DNA of 64,000 nucleotides, taken from Clostridium merdae. GTDB lineage: Bacteria > Bacillota > Clostridia > Oscillospirales > Acutalibacteraceae. Where the stretch lies: assembly GCF_900176635.1 (NCBI RefSeq), contig NZ_FXLN01000003.1, forward strand, positions 558,001-622,000. The letters run 5' to 3'. Below the pieces are notes generated by a model, which saw only the letters and a list, made by a program, of their open reading frames with translations, did not search any database and was not told the origin of the DNA. Of this stretch, positions 8,113-16,368 are shown one piece after another (the stretch's first letter is position 1; each line of letters opens with the position of its first letter). The position numbers and the translations under genes were made by a program.

Positions 8113-9066
8113 ATGTTTCAGAGAACAAAAAACAAAGGTATTATTGCGGTAATGCTCTCCATGACATTACTCTTTTCCGCATGCAATATGTCAACTGAAA
8201 AAACGGATGAAAAGAACAATCTATCCTCCCCAGCTTCCGTGAGTGAGGTTTCTAATTTGTCAGACACTAAAACAATTCATATGGAATATGGAGATGTCGA
8301 AATTCCAAAGAACCCTCAAAAAGTTATTATCGCTTATAACCAAGGTGATTTAATCGCTCTTGGCATCACCCCGGTAGGCGCTACCTTTAGCGAAGGTTCC
8401 GCATTTGAAGAATTAGCAAAAGATGTCACAATAATCGATGGATGGGAAGTTCATCCGGAAGAGCTTATGTCATTAAATCCTGACTTAATCATTTGGGGTA
8501 GCTATGATCAAAATAGTTATGCGACCTTATCTAAAATCGCACCTACTTTAGCAGATAACTTTTTTAGTATGAGCTATGATAAGCGCCTTCGCTTTTTCGG
8601 TGAAATATTTAATCGCGAAGAAAAAGCAGAAGAACTGATAAAATCATTTAATCAAAAACTAGCAGATTCCAAATCGAAATTAGCGAAAGCTGGGCTACAA
8701 AACAAGAGTATTGCTTGTGTTGAAGTATTTGGCGGCATGGTGCGCGCTTATGAAGCCGGACGAGGCGGTAATCTTGTTTATAATATGTTAGGTATTTCCG
8801 TTCCAGAAAAATTGTCAAGAGCATTTAAAGATGGCGCTGTGGACCTTTCATATGAAGTACTCCCAGAGTATATGGGCGATTATATACTGCTGAATACCGG
8901 AAAAGAAAGATTAGCTGATAACAAAGTGTGGGAAAACCTTCCCGCCGTAAAAGAAGGCAGGCTGATTCAGGCTTCATCCGATATGTTTTGGTTTAATGAT
9001 ATTCTTTCGTTATCTGCTCAAATCGACATTATTACGAATAAAATGTTGGAACCCACCCAATCATAA
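8113..9066 (+). CDS. Iron-siderophore ABC transporter substrate-binding lipoprotein
   Basis: The 317-residue protein starts with a lipoprotein signal ending in LLFSAC (Cys near residue 25), then a Ser/Thr/Asp-rich linker. The body has the two-lobed cluster III binding-protein pattern: KVIIAYNQGDLIALGITPVG, a long helix, then SLNPDLIIWGS. This resembles FeuA/YfiY-type proteins that bind Fe(III)-siderophores outside the cell. An AAAAAGGAG site precedes the ATG. No permease or ATPase gene is adjacent, so it must use a transporter elsewhere. It ends in a strong terminator. Confidence 0.8.
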   Translation: MFQRTKNKGIIAVMLSMTLLFSACNMSTEKTDEKNNLSSPASVSEVSNLSDTKTIHMEYGDVEIPKNPQKVIIAYNQGDLIALGITPVGATFSEGSAFEELAKDVTIIDGWEVHPEELMSLNPDLIIWGSYDQNSYATLSKIAPTLADNFFSMSYDKRLRFFGEIFNREEKAEELIKSFNQKLADSKSKLAKAGLQNKSIACVEVFGGMVRAYEAGRGGNLVYNMLGISVPEKLSRAFKDGAVDLSYEVLPEYMGDYILLNTGKERLADNKVWENLPAVKEGRLIQASSDMFWFNDILSLSAQIDIITNKMLEPTQS

Positions 9067-9129
9067 AACTGTTCGTGCACAAAAATACGCAAACGAATCT
9101 TACAACTAATTAAATAGATAAAAAATTCC

Positions 9130-9176
9130 AACAGCTGCAAGCTCTTTACAAATGTGCTTGCAGCTGTTCTTTTTTA
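9130..9176 (+). terminator. Bidirectional terminator after the siderophore-binding gene
   Basis: AACAGCTGCAAGC (9130-9142) pairs with GCTTGCAGCTGTT (9156-9168), followed by CTTTTTT. The minus strand also has a T-run beyond the stem, so it can serve the histidine kinase gene too. Confidence 0.85.
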
Positions 9177-9195
9177 AATTAACGAGACTTTTTTC

Positions 9196-10566
9196 TCAAT
9201 TACTGCTACGCAATTCTAATGTGACACTTGCACCCGGCCCATCTTCGCGGTTGGCAATGATTAGCCTACCGCCATGTTTTTCTGCTGCAATTCTTGCAAT
9301 ATACAGCCCAAGTCCGTAATGCTTACCACTGCGCGCCGCTTGCTCCGTGTAAAATTGTTTGTCCGCATTTTTCAGCGCTTCTGCAGAAAATCCGGAACCT
9401 CTGTCCGCAACGGTAACAGATACGAAACCCTCTGCCCCTCCGGTTATTCCCAAGGTAATAAGAGAACCCTCTTGCGAATGCTCGACTGCATTATTTAACA
9501 GGTTAATTACCGCACTGCTAATTAGAAATCGGTCACCTGTAAAATTCTCCGGCATTTCTTTTGCTTGTAACACAAAATCAATATTCTTTGTCTTACAGAG
9601 TGCCATACCCTGCTTTTTCAATTCATTTACTAGCTCTGGAAGAGCAAACAGCTGCTGGTTGGTATTTTCAGCATCCTTTGAAAGTGATGCCGCAGAAATC
9701 AAAAGGCGGGTGTAATTCTCAATTTTATCTGCACTTGATTCAATGTATTTCAGCAATTCTTTGTCTTCGGCTTGCTTGGAACTCTCCAGCAATAATTCTG
9801 TATTCCCTTTAATCACCGTAAGCGGAGTTTTCAGGTCATGTGCGATGGCAGAGATCTGAAAATTTTTGCTCTGCTCCATATTCCACTGCTCTTTTAAAGA
9901 CGTGGAAAGAGCGGTTTTTAAATCGTCAATGGAGAGAAGCACCGTGTTTAGTTCCCGTATTCGAGTAGGGTGAATTTCAAAATCCAAATCCTTTTGCCGA
10001 ATGGCATCTGTTGCTTTGGTAAGGGGTGTCAGCTCTATTTTCAGGCGTTTGCTAAATTTTAGTGCGATGAGCACTGCAACTAACAGGAAACATAAAAAAA
10101 GAAAGAGTAACCCTGCCAACTCTGGATTCGGAACGACTTTGTGCATCTGTGGGTTTGCAAAATGCACAATAATGTCAAATTCAACAATTAGAAGGCTTCC
10201 GTCTGCCCGCAAAATACGCCGATATTGGTTCTGTGGCAGTTCTTCTTTGGCGGCAACAGCTCCCTTAATTTTTATGATCGCATTTTCAGGCATATCGGTT
10301 TGTAGCAACACATTTTCATCGTTAAAAAGTGCATAGGTGCAGGGGTATGGTACTTCAGCAGGCTCAAACGGCACACTTGTGGCAAGCTTGCTTTCACTAC
10401 TCTGGAGTGCCCGCTCTGCATGGTTCGCCGTCAAAAGAATTCCTGTGTTCATTGCAAAATAAAAAATAGCAAACATAGCAAATACCAACAATAGCAAAAT
10501 CAGCCAAAACCCCATTAAGTAACGTAAAAACAGCATTGATAGGGAGGACGCTTTCTTCACTTCCAT
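9196..10566 (-). CDS. Sensor histidine kinase of a peptide-antibiotic resistance system
   Basis: The start at 10566 has a GGGGGGTAGG ribosome site inside the response-regulator gene, with a 10-bp overlap. The 456-residue protein has two membrane segments (about residues 12-38 and 150-172) around an extracellular loop of about 110 residues. A HAMP-like linker follows, then the HisKA motif IAHDLKTPLTVI with the phospho-accepting His. The N-box (NLLNNAVEHS), G1 (DRGSGF) and G2 (GLGLYIA) complete the ATPase domain. Its neighbours are the regulator and a lantibiotic-immunity-type ABC transporter, as in the CprK/NisK group. The ligand is likely a cationic antimicrobial peptide, by inference. Confidence 0.88.
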   Translation of the reverse strand: MEVKKASSLSMLFLRYLMGFWLILLLLVFAMFAIFYFAMNTGILLTANHAERALQSSESKLATSVPFEPAEVPYPCTYALFNDENVLLQTDMPENAIIKIKGAVAAKEELPQNQYRRILRADGSLLIVEFDIIVHFANPQMHKVVPNPELAGLLFLFLCFLLVAVLIALKFSKRLKIELTPLTKATDAIRQKDLDFEIHPTRIRELNTVLLSIDDLKTALSTSLKEQWNMEQSKNFQISAIAHDLKTPLTVIKGNTELLLESSKQAEDKELLKYIESSADKIENYTRLLISAASLSKDAENTNQQLFALPELVNELKKQGMALCKTKNIDFVLQAKEMPENFTGDRFLISSAVINLLNNAVEHSQEGSLITLGITGGAEGFVSVTVADRGSGFSAEALKNADKQFYTEQAARSGKHYGLGLYIARIAAEKHGGRLIIANREDGPGASVTLELRSSN

Positions 10567-11216
10567 GTATAGCCTACCCCCCATACCGTTTCAATGGGAC
10601 AATTCCCGTACTTCGTAAACTTTGTGCGAATGTTCTTTACATGCACACGAATCGCCGCAATATCGCTTTGGGAATTAAAGCCCAATATTTGCTCCAGTAG
10701 ATATTCCAGCGAAAATACCTGCCCCTTTCTGCGAGCTAGCAGCTCGCAGATTTCATATTCACTTTTGGTAAGCGGAAGAACTTGGTCGTCATAAAACACT
10801 TTTTTCTCAGATAAATCGAACCGCACCTTACCTAACAGCAGCGTTTGGTGGTGCTCCCGGTGCTCTCTTCGCAGGTGAGCCGATACACGGGCACGCAGCT
10901 CTGCAAGGCTAAATGGTTTTTTAATATAATCATCCGCTCCAATAGAAAGCCCATCTACAAGGTCCTGATCCATTGTTTTTGCAGTAATAAAAAGAATAGG
11001 CGCATCCACATTTTGTCGTATGTGTTTACAAAAGGAAAAGCCGTCGAGCTCCGGCATCATTACATCTAGCAAAATAAGGTCATAGACTTTTAAATCTTGG
11101 GGAGTCAGACCAACCGCGCTGTTTTTACAGGTAACGCAGTGCCCATCTCTTGTTAAGGCATTCTCAATCAGCTTGCAGATTCCCGCATCATCGTCAATTG
11201 CAATTATATTTGCCAT
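10557..11216 (-). CDS. OmpR-family response regulator
   Basis: This 219-residue regulator has a receiver domain (residues 1-115) with acidic pair DD near residue 8, phospho-acceptor Asp in LILLDVMMPELDG near residue 51, and conserved KKPF Lys near residue 100. A winged-helix DNA-binding domain follows (LTKSEYEICELLARRKGQVFS). AAAGGAGGCGG precedes the ATG. It is cotranscribed with the kinase. A 127-base gap separates its start from the ABC genes, so it may be transcribed separately from them. Confidence 0.93.
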   Translation of the reverse strand: MANIIAIDDDAGICKLIENALTRDGHCVTCKNSAVGLTPQDLKVYDLILLDVMMPELDGFSFCKHIRQNVDAPILFITAKTMDQDLVDGLSIGADDYIKKPFSLAELRARVSAHLRREHREHHQTLLLGKVRFDLSEKKVFYDDQVLPLTKSEYEICELLARRKGQVFSLEYLLEQILGFNSQSDIAAIRVHVKNIRTKFTKYGNCPIETVWGVGYTWK

Positions 11217-11343
11217 TCTACCGCCTCCTTTGCACCTCTTTTATTATCATGACTTTTAAATCTATTGTATCATCTTTTTAAGTGTATATGTTTTTAGAGA
11301 ATCAATTTATAATCAAAAAAGATATTAACAGGTGCATAAAAGT

Positions 11344-12102
11344 TCACTCTGTCCCGTCCTTTCTGCCCTCCCATCTGTTGCTCCATAAAAACAAAACAGA
11401 TAACAATACAAGGCAATATACCGCAAAAACAGCCAAACTGGTTTTCACACCGGAGGCTTCCAAAAATGCAAGCCCCTTTGTATTTGCCTCCACCAAAATG
11501 GTGCAATAGCGAGTTGCCATACCCCACGGTAAAAAAGGCCAAATACCATCCCCCAGACCTGTAATCAGCAATGCCGAAAGCAAGCTGCCTATTAGCCCTA
11601 GGCCAAGCCCTATCCCTTTTCCTAAAGAAAAACTCAATAAATATTCCAAAAGGTACAACGGCATATTCCCTAAGAATAAGAGCAGGGCTGCCTGCCAAAA
11701 AAGTGACATGGGCAGTAAGGTATTCCCTGTTGCAGTAAATACAACTCCGAACCCACAAACAGCCACAACGCAGGCAAGAAGTCCAAATAACAATAATACG
11801 CTTAACTTGCTAAAATGCGGTGTTTGTCTCTTACCCGGCCAAGCAAGCATCAATTGAAATCCTCCGGCATTTAGCTCTTGTTCGCTGGCCATTACTACAA
11901 TGATTCCAGTTAAAAACGGGAATACAAGCGCCAAAGCCTGTAAATAAGCTATCACTTTCAGAATCTCATCCCAACGCGACGTATTGTAATAGAGAAGAAA
12001 GATGCCCGCACCCAAAAGCGGGACCAGCAGGTGGATTGGCATAAGTGCGGAGTGTATAAATCGGTACGTATCTGACCGTAAATTACGAGTGAAAGTCTGC
12101 AT
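11344..12102 (-). CDS. Lantibiotic-immunity-type ABC permease (MutG/NisG-like)
   Basis: I use the ATG at 12102, behind AAAAAAGGAGGTATAACC, giving 252 residues. Six hydrophobic segments are spread along the protein, fitting ABC-2-type permeases of the NisG/EpiG/MutG group. It sits 2 bp after the partner permease and closes the operon. With the other permease and the ATPase it would remove antimicrobial peptides from the membrane. No bacteriocin structural gene is near. Confidence 0.78.
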   Translation of the reverse strand: MQTFTRNLRSDTYRFIHSALMPIHLLVPLLGAGIFLLYYNTSRWDEILKVIAYLQALALVFPFLTGIIVVMASEQELNAGGFQLMLAWPGKRQTPHFSKLSVLLLFGLLACVVAVCGFGVVFTATGNTLLPMSLFWQAALLLFLGNMPLYLLEYLLSFSLGKGIGLGLGLIGSLLSALLITGLGDGIWPFLPWGMATRYCTILVEANTKGLAFLEASGVKTSLAVFAVYCLVLLSVLFLWSNRWEGRKDGTE

Positions 12103-12104
12103 GG

Positions 12105-12836
12105 TTATACCTCCTTTTTTTGGAACCACCTTGTCGTTACCACCGTAGCTAGCAGGAACAGCGTAATCGAAATCAACAAGCCCGGTACGATCACGCCCTT
12201 GTTTGTAAGCTCACTGCCTGCTTTTGCCCACAATCCATTTGGCAATACACCAATGATGGGGGTCATTAGGCGGGCTGGGATAGAAAAAGGGTTCCACCAA
12301 AGCTTCTCCGTTGCAAAAAATACTCCTACTCCCAAATTACACGCAAAACTAAGAAAGACAGCCGCAAAGGTTCCCAGTTTTTCGGTCACAAACATCCAAA
12401 GCGGAATCTGCCACGCAAAGGTAACAAAGAGCACCAGACTGCCCACTAACCCGGCAGCAACTGGAACTGTTTGCTCAAATACAAAGCCACCCAGTGCGGC
12501 ACCTGCAAAAAAGAGCATGCAGGTAGCAAACAAATACATCGTTCCCAGTATAATTTGCGCCTGCCATAGCCTGCCTTTCTGTACGGCAATGCCAAACAAG
12601 CCATGTCTATTTTTTTGTTTCTCCCGTGCGGTCATAAATGCTGTAAACATGGTAAAGCTGCCAGGAAGTAAAATGGTGTACCACCAATTATAAGCACCGT
12701 TTTGAAGATTGGCGCCTCCCATTAAAAATACACCCATCAGAAGCGTCAGCAAAGGTGCTAGCCAAACAAAATTCGGCTGAAAGGTGTGTTTCTGTTTCAG
12801 CCATTCCGATTTAACGAAATTAAGCATTTTGTACAC
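12105..12836 (-). CDS. Lantibiotic-immunity-type ABC permease (MutE/NisE-like)
   Basis: This 243-residue membrane protein has six hydrophobic stretches and an N-terminal motif FVKSEWLKQKHT that is typical of the EpiE/MutE permease group. The frame starts with GTG at 12836, and an ATG three codons later is an alternative. Both overlap the end of the ATPase gene, so translation is coupled. The order ATPase, permease, permease is that of nis/epi FEG immunity genes and of CprABC in Clostridioides difficile. Confidence 0.8.
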   Translation of the reverse strand: MYKMLNFVKSEWLKQKHTFQPNFVWLAPLLTLLMGVFLMGGANLQNGAYNWWYTILLPGSFTMFTAFMTAREKQKNRHGLFGIAVQKGRLWQAQIILGTMYLFATCMLFFAGAALGGFVFEQTVPVAAGLVGSLVLFVTFAWQIPLWMFVTEKLGTFAAVFLSFACNLGVGVFFATEKLWWNPFSIPARLMTPIIGVLPNGLWAKAGSELTNKGVIVPGLLISITLFLLATVVTTRWFQKKEV

Positions 12837-13524
12837 CCGCCTTTCTCACAACCTCCATAAACAGCTCCTCCAAATCCCCCTCGGCATCAATTTTATCCTC
12901 ATACCAAAGTCGTCCGTTAGCAACAATTCCAATGTGATTGGCAATGTGTTGTACCTCAGACAAAATATGGCTCGAGAGAATTACCGTAATACCCTGTGCG
13001 GGAAATGAGCGAATCAGCTCCCGCAGCTCCTCAATGCCAATCGGGTCAAGACCATTGGTCGGCTCATCCAAAATAAGCAGCTTCGGGTGGTTCAATAGTG
13101 CCATGGCAATGCCCAGCCGTTGTTTCATGCCCATTGAAAAGTGACCCGCTTTCTTTTTACCGGTATTTGTTAGCCCCACTGTATGCAGCACTTCATCCAT
13201 GCGGCTATCTGGCAAGCCATAAAGCAGGGTTCTAACCTTGAGATTCTCACGAGCAGTTAGGTTTTCATAAATGGGGGGTGATTCAATGAGTGCTCCAATA
13301 TCCATCAGTGATTTGCGACTCCACGGCCTACCCTCAAAATAAATTTCACCCGATGTCGGCACAAGCATTCCTGTAAGAATTTTAAGCAAGGTGGATTTTC
13401 CCGCCCCGTTTGGTCCAAGAAGACCATACACCGAATTTTGCTCAACCGAGATTGAAATATTTTGATTTGCCGCTTGGCCCTTAAAATTCTTGCAAAGGTC
13501 TTTTGTTGTAAGTATATACTGCAT
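12820..13524 (-). CDS. Lantibiotic-immunity-type ABC transporter ATPase
   Basis: I use the ATG at 13524, behind AAAGGAG. The 234-residue ATPase has Walker A GPNGAGKST near residue 39, signature FSMGMKQRLGIA, Walker B LLILDEPTNGLD and H-loop SSHIL. The GMKQR form of the signature is typical of bacteriocin and bacitracin exporters. It is the first gene of the ABC operon and overlaps the permease gene. A role in removing antimicrobial peptides is inferred from family and from the adjacent two-component system. Confidence 0.88.
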   Translation of the reverse strand: MQYILTTKDLCKNFKGQAANQNISISVEQNSVYGLLGPNGAGKSTLLKILTGMLVPTSGEIYFEGRPWSRKSLMDIGALIESPPIYENLTARENLKVRTLLYGLPDSRMDEVLHTVGLTNTGKKKAGHFSMGMKQRLGIAMALLNHPKLLILDEPTNGLDPIGIEELRELIRSFPAQGITVILSSHILSEVQHIANHIGIVANGRLWYEDKIDAEGDLEELFMEVVRKAGVQNA

Positions 13525-13907
13525 CAAAAACGCTCCTTTTGTTTTCTTGCTATTAGCATAGCGAGCGTTTCTAAAGATTTTATAAGCTTTTCAAATATAA
13601 AAGCATCATTTAAATTTAATAGTTATATTACAAAAAAAATAGACAAATAACAAACGCGCATTGCCCAAATGGCAAGAAATGCCTGTTTATTATTCGATGA
13701 ATGAAGTAAAAAAATATATAATTCAATTCTATATGTAGTTTAGTAAGACAACAAAAGGAAAGAGTGCAACGCATTTTTCAGCACCATTCCTGCAAATGGA
13801 CAAGCTTTCCAACGTTATCTCGTTTCACAATTCTAAAAAATTTGTAATATTTGTATAAATTTTTTATTATATTTATCTTCAAAAACAGCTTTTTACTAAA
13901 TTTAATC

Positions 13908-13936
13908 TTGACAAAATTTATCCAGTTTGCTAGAAT
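13908..13936 (+). promoter_or_regulatory. Promoter of the Rrf2/ACAD-Rd/FprA cluster
   Basis: TTGACA (13908-13913) and TAGAAT (13931-13936) have 17-bp spacing. The predicted start is about 20 bases before the Rrf2 TTG codon, so the leader is very short. No clear palindrome was seen, but the Rrf2 protein is the obvious candidate to bind here. The rest of the 430-base gap from 13525 is AT-rich and holds no gene I can support. Confidence 0.78.
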
Positions 13937-13961
13937 GCAGACAGAAAGCGGAGGTGTCACA

Positions 13962-14372
13962 TTGCTCATCACAAAAGAAACGGATTATGCACTGCGAATT
14001 CTGCGCGCTCTGGCAGACGGTAACCGCCAAACTGCCGCTGAGCTAGCAACAAATGAGCAGATTCCCCAACAGTTCGCCTACAAAATATTGAAAAAGCTGG
14101 AGAAAGCGGGCTTTCTTCAAATCACACGCGGAGCAGAAGGTGGCTGTTCCTTAACGGTAGACCTTAATTCTATTACGCTATACCAGCTAATTCGTGCTAT
14201 GGAACGCGAGGCCGCTGTAAGCGCCTGCACCGAACCAGGTTACGAGTGTCCATGGCGAAAGGCGCACGGGGGTGAAATTTGCAAAGCACACGTTCAATTG
14301 GCACACATTCAAAAGGCCATTAACCGTGAGCTCAATTCACACACCTTGCAATCTATTTTATTTGGCAACTGA
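13962..14372 (+). CDS. Rrf2 family transcriptional regulator
   Basis: The start is TTG at 13962, 7 bases after GGAGG; the longer upstream frame is AT-rich and covers the promoter. The 136-residue protein begins LLITKETDYALRILRAL, the Rrf2 winged-helix signature. QQFAYKILKKLEKAGFL is the recognition region. Three cysteines with spacing C-x6-C-x10-C (near residues 88-106) match the position where IscR and NsrR hold an Fe-S cluster. It is likely a redox, NO or Fe-S sensor controlling the next two genes; this is inference from family and neighbours. Confidence 0.85.
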   Translation: MLITKETDYALRILRALADGNRQTAAELATNEQIPQQFAYKILKKLEKAGFLQITRGAEGGCSLTVDLNSITLYQLIRAMEREAAVSACTEPGYECPWRKAHGGEICKAHVQLAHIQKAINRELNSHTLQSILFGN

Positions 14373-14440
14373 CCTTCCCTCTCCATTTTTATTTGTAGCA
14401 AAAACCTAACGATAGATTAGTCGCAAAAGGAGGAAGCAAT

Positions 14441-16351
14441 ATGTTATTCAAGACCACACAGCAGCACGAGGAACTCCGGGCGAAGGTTCGGAATTTTGCA
14501 GAGGAAAAAGTAAAGCCCCTGGCCTTTCTGCTGGATAAGGAAAATGAGTTCCCCGATGAAGCAGTAGCCGAACTGGGGAAATTGGGACTGCTGGGCATCC
14601 CTTACCCCAAAGAGTGGGGCGGCCTGGGACTGGATATCATCAGCTATGCCATTGCAGTAGAAGAGCTCTCCCGTATTGATGGTGGCACCGGAGTGATTCT
14701 CTCTGCACATACCTCTTTAGGCACATGGCCCATATTTGCCTTTGGTAATGAGGCGCAAAAGAAAAAATACTTAATCCCGTTATGTAAGGGTGAAAAGCTC
14801 GGAGCCTTTGGGCTAACCGAAACTAACGCAGGCTCCGATGCAGGCGGAACAGAAACCACCGCGATTGACAAAGGTGATTATTACTTATTAAACGGCAGCA
14901 AAATCTTTATTACCAATGCCCCCAAGGCAGATGTTTACGTTGTATTCGCTGTCACCACTCCAGACATAGGTACGCACGGCATTTCGGCATTTATTGTTGA
15001 AAAGGGCTGGAAAGGCTTTGAGTTTGGTGACCATTACGATAAAATGGGCATTCGTTCCTCCTCTACTGCGGAATTAATTTTTAACGATGTGAAAGTACCC
15101 AAAGAGAACCTTCTCGGCAAAGAGGGGGACGGCTTTAAAATCGCCATGGCTACGCTGGACGGCGGCCGTATCGGCATTGCTTCGCAGGCGCTGGGAATTG
15201 CACAGGGTGCGTTTGACCAAGCGGTGGATTACGCAAAAGAACGCGTTCAGTTCGGTAAGCCCATTGGTTTTCAGCAGGCAATCTCCTTTAAAATTGCAGA
15301 TATGGCAACCAAGCTGCGCTGTGCACGCTTCCTGGTTTACTCTTCCGCAGAAATGAAGGAGCACCACGAGCCTTACGGCATGGAATCCGCGATGGCAAAA
15401 CAATATGCCTCCGACATTGCACTTGAGGTTACAAACGATGCGCTCCAAATTTTCGGCGGCACCGGCTACCTAAAGGGCATGGAAGTAGAGCGTATGTACC
15501 GCGATGCAAAAATTACGACCATTTACGAGGGTACCAACGAGATTCAGCGTATTGTGATTGCCTCTCATATTCTAGGCAAACCGCCAAAGAAAGCGGGCGG
15601 AGCCGATCGCCGTATGCAAAAACCCGCACCCATTACCGGTGTGCGTAAAAAAGTTCTTTTTCGAGAAGGCGACGCCAAAGAGCAGGTTCAGGCTTTGGCA
15701 GAGGCGCTCAAAAAGGATGGCTTCGACTTTACGGTCGGCATTGCACTTGATACCCCAATCGCTCGTGCGGAGCGCGTTGTTTCGGCGGGTAAGGGCATTG
15801 GGGAAAAGAAAAACATGAAGCTAATTGAAGTTTTGGCAAAGGCCGCAGGTGCTGCAATCGGCTCCTCCCGCCCAGTAGCGGAAACTCTCAAATACATTCC
15901 GCTCAACCGCTATGTGGGTATGTCCGGCCAAAAATTCACCGGCAACCTGTACATTGCGTGCGGTATTTCTGGTGCGACTCAGCACCTTAAGGGAATTAAA
16001 GACGCTTCCATTATTGTAGCAATCAATAAAAACGCAAATGCTCCTATCTTCAAAAACTGCGACTACGGTATTGTTGGCGACGTTAATGAGGTTCTTCCCT
16101 TGCTGGCGGAAGCTCTGGGCAACGGCGAAAAGCAACCCGCACCGCCCATGATTAAGATGAAGCGCCCGCAAATGCCCAAACCCCAGCCGATTGGCCCCCG
16201 TTACGTATGCTGTGGCTGTGGCTACGAGTATGTACCGGAGCTGGGTGACGAAGAGAGCGAAATTGCTCCCGGTACTTTGTTTGCAAAACTGCCGGAAGAC
16301 TGGGTTTGCCCAGAGTGCGCCGAGCCCAAGGAACAGTTTATTGAGGCTTAA
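14441..16351 (+). CDS. Acyl-CoA dehydrogenase / EtfA C-domain / rubredoxin fusion
   Basis: This is a 636-residue three-part flavoprotein. Residues 1 to about 380 are a complete acyl-CoA dehydrogenase, with ETNAGSDAGG near the FAD/substrate site and the catalytic Glu363 in IYEGTNEIQ. Residues about 400-565 match the C-terminal FAD-binding half of EtfA (VVSAGKGIG, then GSSRPV near 474, then LYIACGISGATQHL and the NKNANAPIF and DYGIVGD motifs). Neither EtfA domain I nor EtfB is present. Residues about 587-632 are a rubredoxin, with CxxCGY near 589 and CPEC at 623-626. Electrons could run from acyl-CoA through both FADs to the iron centre in one chain. The ATG follows AAAGGAGG. The next gene, 17 bp on, encodes a flavodiiron protein. 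Confidence 0.9.
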   Translation: MLFKTTQQHEELRAKVRNFAEEKVKPLAFLLDKENEFPDEAVAELGKLGLLGIPYPKEWGGLGLDIISYAIAVEELSRIDGGTGVILSAHTSLGTWPIFAFGNEAQKKKYLIPLCKGEKLGAFGLTETNAGSDAGGTETTAIDKGDYYLLNGSKIFITNAPKADVYVVFAVTTPDIGTHGISAFIVEKGWKGFEFGDHYDKMGIRSSSTAELIFNDVKVPKENLLGKEGDGFKIAMATLDGGRIGIASQALGIAQGAFDQAVDYAKERVQFGKPIGFQQAISFKIADMATKLRCARFLVYSSAEMKEHHEPYGMESAMAKQYASDIALEVTNDALQIFGGTGYLKGMEVERMYRDAKITTIYEGTNEIQRIVIASHILGKPPKKAGGADRRMQKPAPITGVRKKVLFREGDAKEQVQALAEALKKDGFDFTVGIALDTPIARAERVVSAGKGIGEKKNMKLIEVLAKAAGAAIGSSRPVAETLKYIPLNRYVGMSGQKFTGNLYIACGISGATQHLKGIKDASIIVAINKNANAPIFKNCDYGIVGDVNEVLPLLAEALGNGEKQPAPPMIKMKRPQMPKPQPIGPRYVCCGCGYEYVPELGDEESEIAPGTLFAKLPEDWVCPECAEPKEQFIEA

Positions 16352-16368
16352 TAGAGGGAGGTAAAACG

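Noticed and set aside
11294..11758. Frame on the minus strand inside the permease gene
   Set aside because: It is a shadow of the real permease frame (11344-12102), with no ribosome site of its own.
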